This document shows positions 1 through 5,527 of a stretch of DNA of 6,264 bases, in pieces. The notes under the pieces are model-generated. The model was not told the origin of the DNA. It saw only the letters and a list, made by a program, of their open reading frames with translations, and ran no database searches. The DNA comes from an uncultured Cloacibacillus sp. (GTDB taxonomy: Bacteria > Synergistota > Synergistia > Synergistales > Synergistaceae): positions 1 through 6,264 of the forward strand of contig UQVV01000113.1 in the NCBI GenBank assembly GCA_900544635.1, read 5' to 3'. How positions within the stretch are numbered: position 1 is the first letter of the stretch; every line of letters begins with the position of its first letter. A program made the position numbers and the translations under genes.

Positions 1-4
1 GGGC

Positions 5-55
5 TCCCGTGCAGGAACATCACGGGACAGGTTCTGGCCAGAAAATTGCCAGAGC
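5..55. other. Two consecutive hairpins at the left edge, identity unknown
   Basis: Two inverted repeats lie three bases apart. The first pairs 5-11 with 21-27 (7 bp, TCCCGTG/CACGGGA). The second pairs 31-38 with 48-55 (8 bp with one G-T wobble). Both have 9-base loops. They could be the 3' end of a structured RNA or the end of a gene cut off by the window; one plus frame gives 19 codons ending in TAG at 60-62 and another gives 29 codons ending in TAA at 88-90, and neither peptide is recognisable. No function is assigned. Confidence 0.35.
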
Positions 56-102
56 GACATAGATTTTGTTGTAAAGCTAAGCGACTATAAACCGAATACA
101 GT

Positions 103-137
103 AAAACTGCCCGCGTCGATTTCTCGCGGGCGGTTTT
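103..137. terminator. Bidirectional intrinsic terminator
   Basis: A 13-bp stem (103-115 with 125-137, one G-T wobble at 108) encloses a 9-base loop. The outer four pairs are A-T, so each strand ends the stem in TTTT, and the inner part is GC-rich (GCCCGCG). On the minus strand it lies 18 bases past the stop codon of the 134-codon gene, whose transcript it most likely ends. On the plus strand it would end anything entering from the left. The U-tract is short, so efficiency is uncertain. Confidence 0.8.
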
Positions 138-155
138 GTCGTTTTGGGTGTCAGC

Positions 156-560
156 CTAGCCGTTGTCGAGAATACCGTCGCGGTATCTCTTCCGGCGCTC
201 GAACGAGCAAGCGCCGCCATGCATGATGAACTCTCCTGCGCCGCAGTCTATAAGCCGCGCGTTCAATGCTGAGGAGATGAGGGCGAACGCCTCTTTCGGT
301 TCTTCCGCGCCCCTGACATGCAGCATGACGGACTCCGCTTCCGGTTCGCCGCCTACGTTGAATTCTATCGACCACCCGCCGCGGCCGAGATGCTGATATG
401 ACAAGTCCGCGCAGTCGTAAGATGCGCCGAGCGCGGCGGCCGCGTTCTTTACAGCTTCGGCTATTTCCGTCTGCGTGAAGGGGACGATATTTTCGCCGGC
501 GATATCCTTCAGCGCTTCGCCGTTAGTTTTGGTTCTTACCATCACGACGTCCCAGCTCAT
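156..560 (-). CDS. Conserved small protein of unknown function (N-terminal MSWD family)
   Basis: This is a 134-residue soluble protein with no signal peptide or membrane segment. It starts MSWDVVMVRTK, then has a helical stretch around residues 30-46, a WSIEFNVG strand at 63-70 and ESVMLHVRG at 76-84. From memory, the MSWD start together with SIEFNVG and VMLHVRG matches a widespread family of short uncharacterised bacterial proteins; I know no demonstrated function for it. The ATG is supported by AGGGAGG at 568-574 with 7 bases of spacing. The gene lies 50 bases past the exported-protein gene, but a strong terminator stands between them and I see no clear promoter in the gap, so expression may depend on read-through. 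The C-terminus (residues 120-134) is charged and probably flexible. An immunity-type role is conceivable but has no support from the neighbours. The reading frame is secure, the function unknown. Confidence 0.85.
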   Translation of the reverse strand: MSWDVVMVRTKTNGEALKDIAGENIVPFTQTEIAEAVKNAAAALGASYDCADLSYQHLGRGGWSIEFNVGGEPEAESVMLHVRGAEEPKEAFALISSALNARLIDCGAGEFIMHGGACSFERRKRYRDGILDNG

Positions 561-593
561 TCAAACGCCTCCCTGTGTTCATGCGACGCTGCG

Positions 594-620
594 CGCTAAA
601 AAACGGGCGCTCAGCGCCCG
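594..620 (-). terminator. Strong intrinsic terminator overlapping a stop codon
   Basis: Read leftward, a perfect 7-bp all-GC stem (614-620 with 604-610) has a 3-base loop and is followed by six T (603-598). The loop TGA (611-613) is itself the stop codon of the exported-protein gene, so the last two sense codons (GGG CGC) form one stem arm. This is a textbook Rho-independent terminator and splits the leftward gene set before its last gene. Confidence 0.9.
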
Positions 621-1708
621 CTCTGTATCTCTTCGGTAAACGGATAATAGATTCGCAGCTCCGTGATGCCACGCAGGGAATTGTCGTTCCTGCCCGCAGA
701 TTCGTGCAGCCGTTCCCAGCCGCCGTTCCCGTAGCGCGCGAGGACCATCGACCTGCGCCCGTATGAGGACCACATATCCCACAGCTGTTCGCCGCCCGCG
801 GGGCCGGAGACGAGGCCGTGCTTGAAGAGCGGCGGCGTGCCGCCGAGCTTCGATTTGCCGTCCGCGGGGCCGACGACGAGCCACTGCGTCATGGACCAGA
901 CGCCCTGCATCTCCTTCGAGGCGAGCGCGTGATCCCACGGCACTATCTGAAATCCGCCGGTCGTTCCGCGCGGCGTCGTGCTCACGTCGATGACGCCGCT
1001 GTGGTTCGCGCGTATCGCGCCGACGCGCTGGAAGAGCGTCCCCTCGAAACGTCCCGTGCCGCCGAGCGCCACGAGGACGCGCCCCAAAATTTTATAGCCG
1101 TCCGAATACCAGGCGACGACCCTGCCGCCGGGGCGGTTTTCTATATCGACCATATAGGGCAGCGACGGGTCTTCGAAGACTTCAATAACAAGAGTGTCGC
1201 CCGCTTTTGGCAGGTTGTCCGCCGCGAGCGGCGCGGCCGCTCCGTCCGCACCGCGCACGGAAACGCGCGAGCCGACCGCTGGAGCCCAAGCGCCGAAGAC
1301 GCTTTCGCCGGCTTTGGCGTCGAGCACTATCGAAGCGCCGGGGCCCGCCGCGGGCGCAATCGTCTCCTTAGGGATGATGCTGAGCGTGCGTCCCCTGCCC
1401 TTTTCGACGGAGACGAGCATGTGTACCGCGTTGACCGCGGAAGCGCAGACGGAGCCGGGCTCGCCCCACGCGCTCGCCGTGTAGCTCGGGTAACGCGTTT
1501 TGGTCGGGAGCGCCGCGACAGACGCGACGGAGAAGGTTTTGCCGTTCGCCGCCGTCACCGTCACTTCCGCCCCCTTCTGCATCGGTATGTCGATTTCAAA
1601 AATTTTCTTCGCTTCGGCCTCCGCGGCGTCCGCGCAGAAAAGCGCCGCGCATGTTAGAAGCGCCGCAAACGCGAAGCCGAACGATTTTTTCAGTTTTCGC
1701 AGATTCAA
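611..1708 (-). CDS. Exported protein of unknown function
   Basis: The protein has 365 residues and a clear Sec signal peptide: basic residues 3-8 (LRKLKK), a hydrophobic core at about 10-25, and ADA (26-28) as the likely signal peptidase I site. Neither Cys20 nor Cys25 sits in a good lipobox (Thr or Phe at -1), so a lipoprotein is less likely. The mature part (about 337 residues) has no membrane helix and looks rich in beta strands, pointing to a periplasmic or secreted protein. Notable stretches are RPGGRVVAWYSDGYKILGRV (182-201), RVGAIRANHSGVIDVSTTPRG (218-238) and GGFQIVPWDHA (241-251). I do not recognise a catalytic motif or a named domain. There is no C-terminal sorting tail: the protein ends TEEIQSGR. 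The start is TTG at 1708, chosen because AAGAAGGCGG (1713-1722) precedes it and the signal peptide begins there. It follows the intramembrane protease gene by 34 bases and is probably co-transcribed with it. Confidence 0.85.
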   Translation of the reverse strand: MNLRKLKKSFGFAFAALLTCAALFCADAAEAEAKKIFEIDIPMQKGAEVTVTAANGKTFSVASVAALPTKTRYPSYTASAWGEPGSVCASAVNAVHMLVSVEKGRGRTLSIIPKETIAPAAGPGASIVLDAKAGESVFGAWAPAVGSRVSVRGADGAAAPLAADNLPKAGDTLVIEVFEDPSLPYMVDIENRPGGRVVAWYSDGYKILGRVLVALGGTGRFEGTLFQRVGAIRANHSGVIDVSTTPRGTTGGFQIVPWDHALASKEMQGVWSMTQWLVVGPADGKSKLGGTPPLFKHGLVSGPAGGEQLWDMWSSYGRRSMVLARYGNGGWERLHESAGRNDNSLRGITELRIYYPFTEEIQSGR

Positions 1709-1742
1709 TGCAACCGCCTTCTTTTATAAGATAATGAAATTT

Positions 1743-2276
1743 TTAAAATCCCACGGGCGAAGGGAAGAACCATATCGCCCAGACGTTTCCGAGAAAATGG
1801 AAGAGCGCCGGAGGCAGCAGGCTGTCGTGCCTGTACTTGAGCCAGCCCATGACGAGCCCGGGGAAAAAAGTGCAGAGCGAAATCCAGTAGGGCGCGGCGA
1901 AGAGATGCACCGGCGCGAATATCAGATTCACGGCGACGATAGCCGCGTAAGGGCCGAGCCTCCTCGCGAACACCGGCTGGAGCCATCCGCGGAAGAAGGT
2001 CTCTTCTATGACCGCCGCCGCGAGCCCCGATGCCGCGAGTTCGAGCACGGCGCGCAGCCCGCGCCGCCTCGGCAGCTCCTCCCACGGCCACGCAAGCGCG
2101 ACGACAGTCAGTACTGCGAGCACCGCGGCGGTCACGGCGAGCGTCTCGGCGACGGCGCGCCGGTCCGCGCTCCACCGGAGTCCATAAAGTTCGGGGTCTT
2201 CCCTTCTGTACCAACACCAGAGGTAAGGCCAGTACAAGAGAAAGACCCCGATGCAAAAGGCTGCTGTTGAGCCCAT
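1743..2276 (-). CDS. CPBP-family glutamic-type intramembrane protease (possible MrtS-like sorting protease)
   Basis: This is a 177-residue, very hydrophobic membrane protein with about four to five membrane segments (roughly 5-22, 42-62, 75-90, 108-128, 130-146, 155-171). It carries the CPBP (CAAX protease and bacteriocin-processing, Abi) signature: EETFFR at 91-96 (the EExxxR motif), F120xxxH124, and H160xxxN164. In this family the paired glutamates and the histidines form the active site for cleavage of substrates within the membrane. It is at the small end for the family. From memory, Synergistota carry a CPBP member called MrtS, proposed to process proteins with a C-terminal Synerg-CTERM tail, and the small size fits, but I cannot confirm that assignment. 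The ATG at 2276 lies 10 bases past the PerR stop codon with no good ribosome binding site and an in-frame stop just upstream, so translational coupling to perR is likely. General CPBP roles such as bacteriocin immunity remain possible. Confidence 0.88.
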   Translation of the reverse strand: MGSTAAFCIGVFLLYWPYLWCWYRREDPELYGLRWSADRRAVAETLAVTAAVLAVLTVVALAWPWEELPRRRGLRAVLELAASGLAAAVIEETFFRGWLQPVFARRLGPYAAIVAVNLIFAPVHLFAAPYWISLCTFFPGLVMGWLKYRHDSLLPPALFHFLGNVWAIWFFPSPVGF

Positions 2277-2286
2277 GCCGATGGAG

Positions 2287-2712
2287 CTATATCTTCAGGC
2301 AGTCGGAGCACAGGCCGTAGAAGAATATCTCCGTGTGTTCAATCTGGGCGATATTGTCGCGCACCGTCGACGCCGACCTGAAAATCTCGTCCTCGTTGAC
2401 CGGGATGTCGAAGAGCTTGCCGCACTTACGGCAGAGGAAATGTCCGTGCGTCTCCGTCGTCGGGTCGAAATAGACTCTCTTGTCGTCTATGCTGAGGATT
2501 TTGATAAGGCCGGCCTCGGCGAGAAGCTGGGCCGTGCTGTAAAGCGTCGCGACGGACATCGTCGCGTACTCCGAAGAAAGCTCCCTGTAAAGCGTCTCGG
2601 CCGAAGGATGGTCCTTGCGTCCTTCGAGCTTCTGAAGGATGGCGATGCGCTGGGCCGTTATCTTCGCGCCTCTCTCCCTAAGTACCGCTATCCCGTCATC
2701 TACAGTCCACAT
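2287..2712 (-). CDS. perR: Fur-family transcriptional repressor, PerR-like peroxide sensor
   Basis: The protein has 141 residues, the usual Fur/PerR length. The N-terminal winged helix covers about 10-75, with recognition-helix sequence near SVATLYSTAQLLAEAGLI (53-70). Two CxxC pairs, C94/C97 and C135/C138, form the structural zinc site. The regulatory metal site matches PerR rather than Fur: H35, D83, H89, H91 and D102 align with B. subtilis PerR His37, Asp85, His91, His93 and Asp104, and the last is Asp where Fur has Glu. In PerR, iron-catalysed oxidation of His37 or His91 releases the repressor from DNA, switching on peroxide defence. The ATG at 2712 has GGGGGAG (2720-2726) 7 bases upstream. 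The gene leads the leftward cluster, and its own promoter carries a Per box, so autorepression is likely. Fur-family membership is certain; the PerR subtype is inferred from residues and operator. Confidence 0.92.
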   Translation of the reverse strand: MWTVDDGIAVLRERGAKITAQRIAILQKLEGRKDHPSAETLYRELSSEYATMSVATLYSTAQLLAEAGLIKILSIDDKRVYFDPTTETHGHFLCRKCGKLFDIPVNEDEIFRSASTVRDNIAQIEHTEIFFYGLCSDCLKI

Positions 2713-2743
2713 AGATAAACTCCCCCAATAAGACTTTAAATGA

Positions 2744-2758
2744 TTTTAATTATTATAA
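2744..2758 (-). promoter_or_regulatory. Per box (PerR operator)
   Basis: The 15 bases read TTTTAATTATTATAA on the plus strand and match the B. subtilis Per box TTATAATnATTATAA at 13 of 14 defined positions. The site sits in a wider imperfect palindrome, TGATTT (2741-2746) to AAATCA (2757-2762). It covers the -10 hexamer and predicted start of the perR promoter, so bound repressor would block RNA polymerase. Confidence 0.8.
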
Positions 2759-2782
2759 ATCACGGCGCGGCGTTTGTGTCAA
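2752..2782 (-). promoter_or_regulatory. Sigma-70 type promoter of the perR cluster
   Basis: On the minus strand an exact TTGACA (-35, 2777-2782) and an exact TATAAT (-10, 2752-2757) are separated by 19 bases, slightly longer than the ideal 17. Transcription would begin near 2745, giving a leader of about 33 bases with the ribosome binding site GGGGGAG. The Per box overlaps the -10 element. This is the only strong promoter I see for the leftward cluster. Confidence 0.8.
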
Positions 2783-2878
2783 CTAAAGACGACAAAAATG
2801 TATTTTTTTTAAAAATTTAGGAAGCCGCGCCAAGACGGCGTAAATTCTGTGCGCGGAGGCCAAAAATGATTTTCAGAC

Positions 2879-2908
2879 TTGCGGATTTACTCGATTTAAC
2901 GTTATAAT
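2879..2908 (+). promoter_or_regulatory. Promoter of tRNA-Gln and probably the glmU operon
   Basis: An exact TATAAT (2903-2908) is preceded after 18 bases by TTGCGG (2879-2884), which matches TTGACA at 4 of 6 positions. Transcription would begin near 2915, about 9 bases before the mature tRNA 5' end. No separate promoter is evident before glmU, so this one probably serves the whole rightward set. Confidence 0.75.
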
Positions 2909-2923
2909 GACCGTTGCACATAA

Positions 2924-2999
2924 TGGGGTGTAGCCAAGCGGCCTAAGGCAGCGGACTTTGACTCCGCCATCGATGGTTCGAGTCCATCCACCCCAGCCA
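2924..2999 (+). tRNA. tRNA-Gln (anticodon UUG)
   Basis: A complete cloverleaf can be folded. Acceptor TGGGGTG (2924-2930) pairs with CACCCCA (2989-2995). The D arm lies in 2933-2949. The anticodon stem GCGGA (2951-2955) pairs with TCCGC (2963-2967) around the loop CTTTGAC, with anticodon TTG at 2958-2960, which reads CAA and CAG. The T stem GATGG/CCATC (2972-2976, 2984-2988) holds the TTCGAGT loop. The discriminator is G2996 and CCA (2997-2999) is encoded. Seven T follow at once, but glmU is only 49 bases on and no hairpin other than the tRNA itself precedes them, so read-through into glmU with tRNA excision is likely. Confidence 0.97.
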
Positions 3000-3048
3000 T
3001 TTTTTTGAAGCCGCAGCATCTGAGGCGTTTCTGAAAGGGGCAGGAACT

Positions 3049-4461
3049 GTGAATCAGCCGGATAAAATGTTTGGGGTGCTAGTGCTGGCCGCGGGCAAAG
3101 GCACGCGCATGCGCAGCAAAACTCCCAAGGTCCTCCATTTGATGCTTGAGGAACCTATTCTTTACTATCCCCTTAAATCGGCGCTCGAGGCCGGCTTCGG
3201 CGAGACGGCGGTGGTCGTCGGCTACGAAGGCGAAGCGGTCGAGGGCTGGGTCAGAGAAAACTTCCCGGAAGCAGCGATAATCTGGCAGCGCGAACAGCGC
3301 GGCACGGGCCACGCGGCGAAGCTCGCTCAGGAGTGGTGGAGCGCCTATGAGAACGTGCTCGTGCTCGCGGGCGACGCTCCGCTCATAACCTCCGAAACTC
3401 TCAAATATTTTGCGGAACGCCATATATCTGGCGGCAACGACTGCAGCTTCCTCAGCTTCACGCTCGCAGACCCGACCGGCTACGGCCGCGTGATAACCGA
3501 AAACGGCAGCGTCCGCGTCGTCGAGCACAAGGACGCGACGGAAGCGGAGCGCGCCGTCCACGAAGTCAACAGCGGCATGTACATATTCCGCGCCGCGGCG
3601 CTCGCCTCGGTAATCGACGAAATATCGTGCCAGAACGCGCAGGGAGAATATTACCTCCCGGACGCGCTCGCGCTCATCGCGGCGCGCGGCGGAAAGGTCG
3701 AGGCGGTTCACGCGGACGACGCGGAGCAGTTCCTCGGCATCAACGACCAGATACAGCTTGCGAACGCGGCGCGCATCATGCGCGACAGGATAGTGCTTTC
3801 GCTGATGCGCGACAACGGCATGCACTGCATGGACCCGTCAAGCGTCTGGATAGGGCCGAAGGTCAAGGTCGGCCGCGACGTCACCATCCATCCGTCGGTG
3901 CAGCTCTGGGGCGAGACCGTCGTCGAGGACGGCGCATTCATTGGCAGCTTCACTGTACTGCGCAATTCCGTCATACATGAAAACGCAAATATAAAGGGCT
4001 CCGTGCGCCTCAACGACTCTACCGTCGGGCCTAGGGCCTCGGCGGGGCCGTTCTCGTTCATGCGCGAGCACGGCGAGCTGCTTGAGAACGCGCACATGGG
4101 GCGCTTCGTCGAGATAAAGAAGAGCGTCATAGGCAGGGATTCCAAGGTGCCGCACCTCTCCTACATCGGGGACACCGAGATAGGCGAGAACACCAACATA
4201 GGCGCGGGCACGATAACCTGCAACTACGACGGCGTCAAGAAGAACAGGACGAAGATAGGAAGCAACTGCCTGATAGGCAGCGATACGATGTTCGTAGCCC
4301 CCGTCGAGGTGGGGGACGAAGTCTCGACCGCGGCGGGATCGGTCATCACGAACCGCATCCCGGACGGCGCTCTCGGCGTCGGGCGCGCGCGACAGACCAA
4401 TATAGAAGGCTGGAGCAACAGGCGCAGGAAGAAGCAGTCAGACGGGAAGTCCCGAAGCTGA
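3049..4461 (+). CDS. glmU: Bifunctional UDP-N-acetylglucosamine pyrophosphorylase / glucosamine-1-phosphate N-acetyltransferase
   Basis: GlmU is cytoplasmic and catalyses the last two steps to UDP-GlcNAc: acetylation of glucosamine-1-phosphate by acetyl-CoA, then uridylyl transfer from UTP. The product feeds peptidoglycan and lipid A. The N-terminal Rossmann domain (about 8-235) has the nucleotide signature AAGKGTRM (14-21) with P26-K27, QRGTGHA (83-89), the Mg-binding D109 in LAGDAPL, GYGRV (144-148) and N232. The left-handed beta-helix (about 265-460) shows hexapeptide repeats, R339, K357, the catalytic H369 in PHLSYIGD, and CNYDG (391-395), equivalent to E. coli His363 and the Asn386 region. 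At 470 residues it is slightly longer than the E. coli enzyme (456) because of both termini; the last 14 residues are polar and basic. The GTG start is chosen because AGGGG (3036-3040) and AGGA precede it, while the in-frame ATG at 3067 has no ribosome binding site. It lies between tRNA-Gln and prs. Confidence 0.98.
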   Translation: MNQPDKMFGVLVLAAGKGTRMRSKTPKVLHLMLEEPILYYPLKSALEAGFGETAVVVGYEGEAVEGWVRENFPEAAIIWQREQRGTGHAAKLAQEWWSAYENVLVLAGDAPLITSETLKYFAERHISGGNDCSFLSFTLADPTGYGRVITENGSVRVVEHKDATEAERAVHEVNSGMYIFRAAALASVIDEISCQNAQGEYYLPDALALIAARGGKVEAVHADDAEQFLGINDQIQLANAARIMRDRIVLSLMRDNGMHCMDPSSVWIGPKVKVGRDVTIHPSVQLWGETVVEDGAFIGSFTVLRNSVIHENANIKGSVRLNDSTVGPRASAGPFSFMREHGELLENAHMGRFVEIKKSVIGRDSKVPHLSYIGDTEIGENTNIGAGTITCNYDGVKKNRTKIGSNCLIGSDTMFVAPVEVGDEVSTAAGSVITNRIPDGALGVGRARQTNIEGWSNRRRKKQSDGKSRS

Positions 4462-4487
4462 AGCGCCGGGGCTTTGTTCTTATTTCT

Positions 4488-4495
4488 TAAGGAGG
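4488..4495 (+). promoter_or_regulatory. Strong ribosome binding site of prs
   Basis: TAAGGAGG is a near-complete complement of the 16S rRNA 3' end and sits 7 bases before the prs ATG. It fixes the start and suggests efficient translation compared with the weaker site of glmU upstream. Confidence 0.85.
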
Positions 4496-4502
4496 AAATA
4501 AT

Positions 4503-5474
4503 ATGTCCGCAGGATTGAGAGAGGTAAAAATATTTTCCGGCAGCGCTGACCCGCAGTTTGCGGAAAACATCTGTATGAATCTCGGCGTGCCGCTTTCGGC
4601 GTCGAAGCTCTTCCGTTTCTCAGACGGGGAGATCGGCGTCTCTATCGAGGAAAGCGTGCGCGGTGCGGACGTATACGTCGTACAGCCGACCTGCGAGCCG
4701 GCCAACGAGCACCTTTTCGAACTACTGATAATCGTCGACGCGCTCAAGAGGGCGTCGGCCTACCACGTTAACCTCGTCATGCCCTATTTCGGCTACGCGC
4801 GCCAGGACAGAAAGACGCGCTCGCGCGAGCCTATCACGGCGAAGCTCGTCGCGAACCTTCTTGAGAAGGCCGGAGCCGACCGCGTGATCTCCGCCGACCT
4901 CCACGCCGGACAGATACAGGGCTTCTTCGACATCCCCGTCGACCACCTTACCGGTATTCCGCTTCTCGCCTCCTACTTCCGCAGGACGCTTTCCGCCGAG
5001 ATGGAGCAGGGGCTCGTCACCGTCGTTTCGCCGGACATCGGCGGCGTCGTCCGCGCGCGCAAGTTCGCGGGACAGATGAACAACGCCGACCTCGCCATCG
5101 TCGACAAGCGCCGCTCGCATGAAGTCGCGAACCAGTGCGAGGTCATGGAGATAATAGGAAACATCGAGGGCAAGACCTGCGTCCTCGTCGACGACATCAT
5201 CGACACGGCGGGAACGATAGTCAAGGCCGCCGAGGCCCTCAAAGAGAGAGGCGCGAAGGAAGTCTACGCCTGCGCTACGCACGGCGTCCTCTCCGGCCCC
5301 GCCATCGACAGGCTGCGCGACTCCGTCATCAAGGAAGTCGTCCTCACCGACACGATTCCGCTCAAGGAGCACAAGAAGATCGACAAGATCCGCCAGCTCC
5401 CCATCGCGCCGCTCTTCGCGGAAGCGCTGAGAAGAATCCACTCCGAGCATTCGGTAAGCATTTTGTTCCGTTAA
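4503..5474 (+). CDS. prs: Ribose-phosphate pyrophosphokinase (PRPP synthetase)
   Basis: Prs is a cytoplasmic enzyme that transfers pyrophosphate from ATP to ribose 5-phosphate, giving PRPP for purines, pyrimidines, NAD, His and Trp. The protein has 323 residues, close to the 315 typical of class I bacterial enzymes. Two phosphoribosyltransferase-like domains are visible. Key motifs are the catalytic flexible region YARQDRKTRSREP (98-110), the Mg/ATP-binding H134 in SADLHAGQIQGFFD, SPDIGGVVRAR (176-186), VDKRR (200-204) with the catalytic Lys and Arg, and the PRPP loop VLVDDIIDTAGT (227-238). None of these key residues is missing. The ATG follows TAAGGAGG by 7 bases. It lies 41 bases after glmU and 53 before rplY, and glmU-prs linkage is common in bacteria, here supplying nucleotide and sugar-nucleotide precursors together. 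The C-terminal residues 312-323 slightly exceed the usual end. Confidence 0.98.
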   Translation: MSAGLREVKIFSGSADPQFAENICMNLGVPLSASKLFRFSDGEIGVSIEESVRGADVYVVQPTCEPANEHLFELLIIVDALKRASAYHVNLVMPYFGYARQDRKTRSREPITAKLVANLLEKAGADRVISADLHAGQIQGFFDIPVDHLTGIPLLASYFRRTLSAEMEQGLVTVVSPDIGGVVRARKFAGQMNNADLAIVDKRRSHEVANQCEVMEIIGNIEGKTCVLVDDIIDTAGTIVKAAEALKERGAKEVYACATHGVLSGPAIDRLRDSVIKEVVLTDTIPLKEHKKIDKIRQLPIAPLFAEALRRIHSEHSVSILFR

Positions 5475-5488
5475 TCGACGGAAGAAAT

Positions 5489-5508
5489 CTTTTATAAAAG
5501 TTTTAAAA
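5489..5508. repeat. AT-rich palindromes in the prs-rplY gap
   Basis: A perfect 12-bp palindrome CTTTTATAAAAG (5489-5500) is followed directly by the 8-bp palindrome TTTTAAAA (5501-5508). They lie in a 53-base gap just before the rplY ribosome binding site. They stand out from the GC-rich surroundings and may hold an internal promoter -10 or a protein site, or be a low-structure leader; no matching -35 is clear. Confidence 0.4.
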
Positions 5509-5513
5509 CCATT

Positions 5514-5520
5514 GAGGAGG
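5514..5520 (+). promoter_or_regulatory. Strong ribosome binding site of rplY
   Basis: GAGGAGG lies 7 bases before the ATG at 5528 and fixes that start. Its strength fits a ribosomal protein gene. Confidence 0.85.
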
Positions 5521-5527
5521 AAACACC

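Noticed and set aside
818..1657. Long plus-strand open frame opposite the exported-protein gene
   Set aside because: The product is Arg- and Ala-rich low-complexity sequence typical of an antisense frame in a GC-rich gene. The minus frame has a signal peptide, a ribosome binding site and a terminator.
1709..1742. Possible promoter for the exported-protein gene in an AT-rich gap
   Set aside because: TATCTT and TATAAA-like hexamers exist on the minus strand but no matching -35 lies 16-19 bases upstream, so co-transcription with the protease gene is simpler.
1500..2270. 256-codon plus-strand frame across the exported protein and protease genes
   Set aside because: It spans two minus-strand genes with clear motifs, and its product is charged low-complexity sequence with no ribosome binding site.
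3000..3006. T run after tRNA-Gln as an intrinsic terminator
   Set aside because: There is no separate GC hairpin before it; the folded tRNA itself is the only stem, and glmU follows closely without its own promoter.
4451..4487. Possible terminator between glmU and prs
   Set aside because: Only a 4-bp AAGC/GCTT stem could be found, with an interrupted T run; too weak to call.
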